Source of the DNA: Motilimonas cestriensis
GTDB lineage: Bacteria; Pseudomonadota; Gammaproteobacteria; Enterobacterales; CBDFNC01
Reading direction: 5' to 3'
NCBI RefSeq assembly: GCF_021295315.1
Contig: NZ_JAIMJA010000012.1
Coordinates: 38,883-102,882, forward strand
Length of the DNA stretch: 64,000 bases
Of the stretch, positions 60,634 to 64,000 are shown in pieces; the first letter of the stretch is position 1, and the number at the start of each line of letters is the position of its first letter. The position numbers were made by a program, and so were the translations under genes. Below the pieces are notes generated by a model. That model made no database searches. It was not told where the DNA came from and worked only from the letters and a program-made list of their open reading frames with translations.

Positions 60634-61329
60634 TTACATCTGCCCCACCGCCCATTGCAAAAAGGCTTTTTTCTCTGCATCCGAGAGTTGAGTAAATGTT
60701 TGCTGCGTCATTTCAAATATTGAGCTTGTCGTTGTAGCAGATGACGGCGTTGAAGGTGCGGGTGAAGCGGCTGCTTCAGTAGGTTCAGTCACCATCGGGG
60801 CCTTAGGTGGCTCAATTACAGCTTCGCTCATTACCAGCGCGGCAATACCGTTACTTTGATTATAGGCTTTTACTTCTTGTTCATAATCGCGGGTTAATTG
60901 CACACCTTCTTTAAACAGCTCATCTTGCACTAAAGGAACAGATTTTCCATCTTGATCGACCAACGTGAAAACTGGATTTTTAGCGTACTTATCAACCGAT
61001 CTTGCGGTATATAGGTGCGGCTTTTCAACACTCACTTGGCTTAAGCCATCAGTAGAAAACGTCAGAACGATGGGTTGAGATTTAGCAATGCCACGCATAT
61101 CTTCTGTGTTCACCACCCCACGCTGCGCAGCAAAACGTAATACCACTTGTTGCTTGCCTTCATCTGCTAGGGTAATACTACGATCATTTTTAAAAAATGC
61201 ATTACCCGATTCTTGGCCATTAACCACCAAAATTTCATAAATGTTCGGCACTTTAAATTCAGTGGCAGATGCCAAAAATGCGCTACAGCTTATAACAATA
61301 AAAACCATCGCTTGTTTAAATCGTTTCAT
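60634..61329 (-). CDS. DUF2057 family exported protein (CsgI/YccT-like)
   Basis: A 231-aa exported protein. The signal peptide spans about 1-22 (core AMVFIVISCSAFLASA). The DUF2057 core (about 25-150: FKVPNIYEILVVNGQESG and KQQVVLRFAAQRG) is followed by a Pro/Ala/Thr-rich stretch (about 180-205) and a terminal helix. E. coli YccT (CsgI) inhibits curli assembly; such a role here is only suggestive. The ATG at 61329 has GGGA 7 nt upstream. Longer frames run into the porin terminator. Confidence 0.8.
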   Translation of the reverse strand: MKRFKQAMVFIVISCSAFLASATEFKVPNIYEILVVNGQESGNAFFKNDRSITLADEGKQQVVLRFAAQRGVVNTEDMRGIAKSQPIVLTFSTDGLSQVSVEKPHLYTARSVDKYAKNPVFTLVDQDGKSVPLVQDELFKEGVQLTRDYEQEVKAYNQSNGIAALVMSEAVIEPPKAPMVTEPTEAAASPAPSTPSSATTTSSIFEMTQQTFTQLSDAEKKAFLQWAVGQM

Positions 61330-61355
61330 CATAAGATCCCAAACCGCAAAGTTAA

Positions 61356-61385
61356 AAAACATAAAAGCCAGCACTAGGCTGGCTT
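61356..61385 (-). terminator. Terminator after the porin gene
   Basis: Stem AAGCCAGC/GCTGGCTT with a 5-nt loop and, on the minus strand, a T-rich tail. It separates the porin from the DUF2057 gene. Confidence 0.8.
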
Positions 61386-61410
61386 AACTAATAATATTAT
61401 TTACCAGTGA

Positions 61411-62487
61411 TTACCACTCGTAACGTAGACCTAAAGAAGCAACACCGCCTTCTTTTCTTGCTAAGCTACCTGCTGCATTAACAAGGTCTGCGCCGGTCAC
61501 GCCATGGCCTTCATTGTAGCTGTAGTTAGCGAAAATTGAAGATTGTGCTGTTAATTTGTATTGGCCTTCAATAGTCCAACGATCTTGGATTTTCTTATTT
61601 GAAGATGGTGCATCTTTAAGATCTTGGTAACGATAGCCTGCACGCGTCACAAATTGACCGAAGTCATAAGCCACGACGGCATCGGTACCTTTCGTTTTAT
61701 CGTTGCCACCCGCAAATGCATCAAACTTCTCTTCTACGTAAGTCGCACCTGCGTAAAAGTCGCCGTAAAAGTACTGTGCACCAATACCGTATGTTTGGTA
61801 TTCCTTCACAGAAGAAACCGCTTTTGACTGCGTATCCGCTTTATTGAATTGGTACATAGCAACCGGTGCTAACATGCCCATGTCGCCTAGTTCAATGTTG
61901 TAACGAGCCGCGGTGTTAAAACCGTAGTCGATTGAGCTATTCGTAATATAAGCCGCTGAGAAGTCTAAACCGCCAACACTATTACGGTATTGGAAAGTAC
62001 CATCTTGGCGAAATACTAATGCTGCGCCAGAATCAACGGTGTTTACGTTAGCACCCGCAACCACGTCACCACCTGCGTAGAAAATATCACCGATGTCTGT
62101 GAACATGATAAGGCCCGATGCAACACGGCCTGCTTCAACGCGACCCGCATCAGCCATGTCTAAACCAGCCCAAACATAACGAGCATTCCAGTTAGTGTCT
62201 GATGAACCAGGCTCTTGGCTTAGTTGGTATTGCGCTTGGCCGATAACCGCCATGTTTTCGTTAACGACTTGACGACCATTAAAGCCTAAACGAGCGTAAA
62301 CTGAACCATCGGTATCACTGTCTTTATGGCCAGCAGCGTCGTAAGTGTCTTTGTTAACGAAGTTGGCTTCAACACGTCCATACATATTAAGTACTGAACC
62401 GTCTTCAGCTTTGTAGATTTCAGCTGCGTTGGCCGCACCCGTTGCAAGAAGGGTGGGAACGATTACTGCAAGAATTGTTTTTTTCAT
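61411..62487 (-). CDS. General bacterial porin (OmpC/Omp35-like)
   Basis: A 358-aa trimeric outer-membrane beta-barrel porin. The signal peptide ends near residue 21 (GAANA before AEIYK). The mature start VLNMYGRVEANF, alternating beta strands throughout, a loop-3 region near residues 120-150 and the terminal SLGLRYEW with an aromatic last residue (the BamA-recognition signal) are all visible. It allows diffusion of small hydrophilic solutes. The 5' region is long and AT-rich, typical of regulated porins. Confidence 0.93.
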   Translation of the reverse strand: MKKTILAVIVPTLLATGAANAAEIYKAEDGSVLNMYGRVEANFVNKDTYDAAGHKDSDTDGSVYARLGFNGRQVVNENMAVIGQAQYQLSQEPGSSDTNWNARYVWAGLDMADAGRVEAGRVASGLIMFTDIGDIFYAGGDVVAGANVNTVDSGAALVFRQDGTFQYRNSVGGLDFSAAYITNSSIDYGFNTAARYNIELGDMGMLAPVAMYQFNKADTQSKAVSSVKEYQTYGIGAQYFYGDFYAGATYVEEKFDAFAGGNDKTKGTDAVVAYDFGQFVTRAGYRYQDLKDAPSSNKKIQDRWTIEGQYKLTAQSSIFANYSYNEGHGVTGADLVNAAGSLARKEGGVASLGLRYEW

Positions 62488-63053
62488 TGTTTCACTGCCT
62501 GTATATTAATTGAATGCTATCGAGTTAAAACACTCGATTGGATTGTCCGTTTTAAGTGCAGTGCTTCCTTTGCGGGACGCATCATTACAAACAAATAAAA
62601 ATCGGTCAATACAGTAATAGCGACACAAACACCTGTTAAGCGGCACAAAATCAATATTAAAAACTCAAAAGGGACCAAGAAATCACCCAATTACCCGGTA
62701 TAAAAATAACGATTACATCGTTTATCAAACACTCACCAGACAATTGAAAAATAAGGAAATTAGTCACTCGTGCGAGTTAACGCATCGCCCTGTCACACTG
62801 CGGCTAGCAGATTAACAATATGATTTTTTATTTACAATAATATATTTAACGAAAAAAAATTTTAACAGCTCAAAATATAAGCAAGCAACTTAGCATAAAG
62901 CCAATGTATATTTACAACGCAAACATTAACCCCTTGCTTTATTTACCAAATTTTCAGTCATGCCACAGGGTTTTAACGATTGCTATCCGAACATCCTTGG
63001 GCAAAACCAGATAAGTTGTTACAATCACGCTACTTTCATTTATCGATTTCGCC
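62488..63053. promoter_or_regulatory. Divergent control region of porin and dinG
   Basis: About 565 nt of AT-rich DNA with no supportable gene. It must hold the porin promoter and 5' leader. No CRP box, OmpR array or LexA box is convincing. A CGAGT/ACTCG hairpin lies about 35 nt from the porin start codon and could be in its leader. Confidence 0.4.
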
Positions 63054-64000
63054 ATGCTAAAACCACAAGTAAAACAGCTCATTCGTGAGACCTATCAGGC
63101 AATCAGCCAATCCTTGCCCGACTATCAGGTACGTAAAGAGCAAAACTACTTGGTCGCCGAAATCGCAAAAACCTTGGCAGGGGAATACGACCCACAACGT
63201 CGTATCTTGGTGGCAGAAGCCGGTACAGGTATCGGTAAATCATTAGCCTATCTACTCGGCGGCTTAGCCGTAGCGCAAAACCAAAACAAAAAATTGGTTA
63301 TTTCCACCGCGACAGTGACGCTGCAAGAACAGCTCATCAATAAAGATTTACCGTTCTTTTTGCAGCACAGTAGCCTGAAATTTACTTTTACCTTAGTCAA
63401 AGGGCGTGGCCGCTATTGCTGCGAGCACAAGTTACGCGAGCATGCCGATCCACAAGACGGACAGCAGGCGCTATGGGATGAAAAACCTAAAAAGTCCGAT
63501 ATTGATTTAATTAAGCGACTATTTAAGGCCTACCAAGAAGGTAAATGGCAAGGTGACCGTGACACATGGCCGATGCCTATTGCGGATCATGTTTGGCAGC
63601 AAATTGTGGCTGATAAACACAGCTGTAGCCGTGCCCTGTCTCATCATCACCAATGCCCGTTTCATCGTGCCCGTGACGAGTTAGAAAAAGCCGACGTATT
63701 AATCGTTAACCACGCATTGTTATTAGCAGATACCGAACTCGGCGGAGGCATTATCTTACCCGATCCAGATAGCTGCTTTTATGTGATGGACGAAGCGCAC
63801 CACTTACCCAGTATCGCGCGCGATTTCGCCAGCGCCAATATCGCCATTAATGCCAGCATTAACTGGCTCGGCAAGTTGGAGTTACTGAACCGAAAAATAG
63901 CGCAACAAGTCAGCGGACAATCGACCATGGCCCCGGGCAGTGAAATGGTGAGTAGTGCGCTCAGTATTAAACAAGAGCTTGGCCATGTTGCCACTTTTTT
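63054..64000 (+). CDS. dinG: ATP-dependent helicase DinG, 5' part
   Basis: A superfamily 2 (XPD-like) iron-sulfur helicase that unwinds 5'-to-3', including R-loops; the first 315 codons are in the window and the frame is open to the edge. Walker A AEAGTGIGKS (about 55-64), motif Ia TATVTLQEQL, and the DEAH box MDEAHHL (about 244) are present, with VNHALLLAD before it. Cysteines in the iron-sulfur insert are C122, C123, C191 and C201. The spacing differs from E. coli DinG (C120, C194, C199, C205). Confidence 0.92.
   Translation, partial: MLKPQVKQLIRETYQAISQSLPDYQVRKEQNYLVAEIAKTLAGEYDPQRRILVAEAGTGIGKSLAYLLGGLAVAQNQNKKLVISTATVTLQEQLINKDLPFFLQHSSLKFTFTLVKGRGRYCCEHKLREHADPQDGQQALWDEKPKKSDIDLIKRLFKAYQEGKWQGDRDTWPMPIADHVWQQIVADKHSCSRALSHHHQCPFHRARDELEKADVLIVNHALLLADTELGGGIILPDPDSCFYVMDEAHHLPSIARDFASANIAINASINWLGKLELLNRKIAQQVSGQSTMAPGSEMVSSALSIKQELGHVATF

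Noticed and set aside
62940-63053. A LexA box upstream of dinG
   Set aside because: No CTGT-N8-ACAG match is present between 62940 and the start codon, although dinG is SOS-regulated in E. coli.

Overview
The window is a stretch of chromosome from a gammaproteobacterium, most likely a marine or cold-water member of the Alteromonadales related to Shewanella, Ferrimonas or Psychrobium. The evidence is gene order (uvrY-uvrC-pgsA-tRNA array; serS-crcB-rarA-lolA-ftsK-lrp/ald-trxB; aat-bpt-infA-clpA-clpS-cspD; rluE-nudJ-mnmA-hflD-purB-roxA; aroC-prmB/smrB; apt-dnaX-ybaB), the family members present and moderate GC content. No species was identified by search. Nearly all of the window is vertically inherited housekeeping DNA. 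I see no prophage, complete insertion sequence, CRISPR array or plasmid gene.

Layout. 1-1000: tRNA array on the minus strand (Gly-Leu-Gly-Cys-Leu-Gly and a cut-off Cys) with degenerate half-copies of tRNA-Gly in the spacers. 1.2-4.6 kb: pgsA, uvrC, uvrY and tRNA-Ser. 5-8.3 kb: yccA, yccS and tusE. 8.4-17.6 kb: serS, crcB, rarA, lolA, ftsK, lrp, then ald and trxB on the other strand. 17.6-19.4 kb: a two-receiver diguanylate cyclase and a glycine-zipper envelope protein, occupying the place where enterobacteria carry cydDC. 19.4-24.2 kb: N-degron genes (aat, bpt, clpA, clpS) with infA and cspD. 24.4-30.1 kb: RNA and ribosome modification genes and purB. 30.1-32.1 kb: a RIO-type kinase and an M42-like peptidase. 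32.5-38 kb: a peptide ABC importer operon. 38.2-41.5 kb: a chemoreceptor and two unrecognised proteins. 41.5-52 kb: menI/ydiJ, aroC, prmB/smrB, sixA and a large M16 peptidase, with a nested inverted-repeat element before sixA. 52.2-54.7 kb: a small accessory patch with two VOC proteins, a small membrane protein, a stand-alone peptide deformylase and two gene remnants. 54.7-59.8 kb: ybaB, dnaX, apt, ybaN-like and dusC. 60-64 kb: a DksA/TraR-like protein, a DUF2057 protein, a porin and the 5' part of dinG.

How the genes work together. Aat and Bpt add destabilising N-terminal residues, ClpS recognises them and ClpA unfolds the substrate for ClpP. MnmA and TusE belong to the same tRNA 2-thiouridine pathway. 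RluE, RoxA, PrmB and DusC modify rRNA, ribosomal or release-factor proteins, and tRNA. Lrp sits divergently from alanine dehydrogenase, a typical Lrp target.

I found no convincing undescribed multi-gene system. The points most worth a second look are: the def-ybaB gap, where recR is missing and an internally deleted ACT-domain-like gene faces a truncated LysR-like gene; the nested inverted-repeat element at 48145-48532; the tRNA-Gly half-copies; and a possible -1 frameshift site in the dnaX linker.
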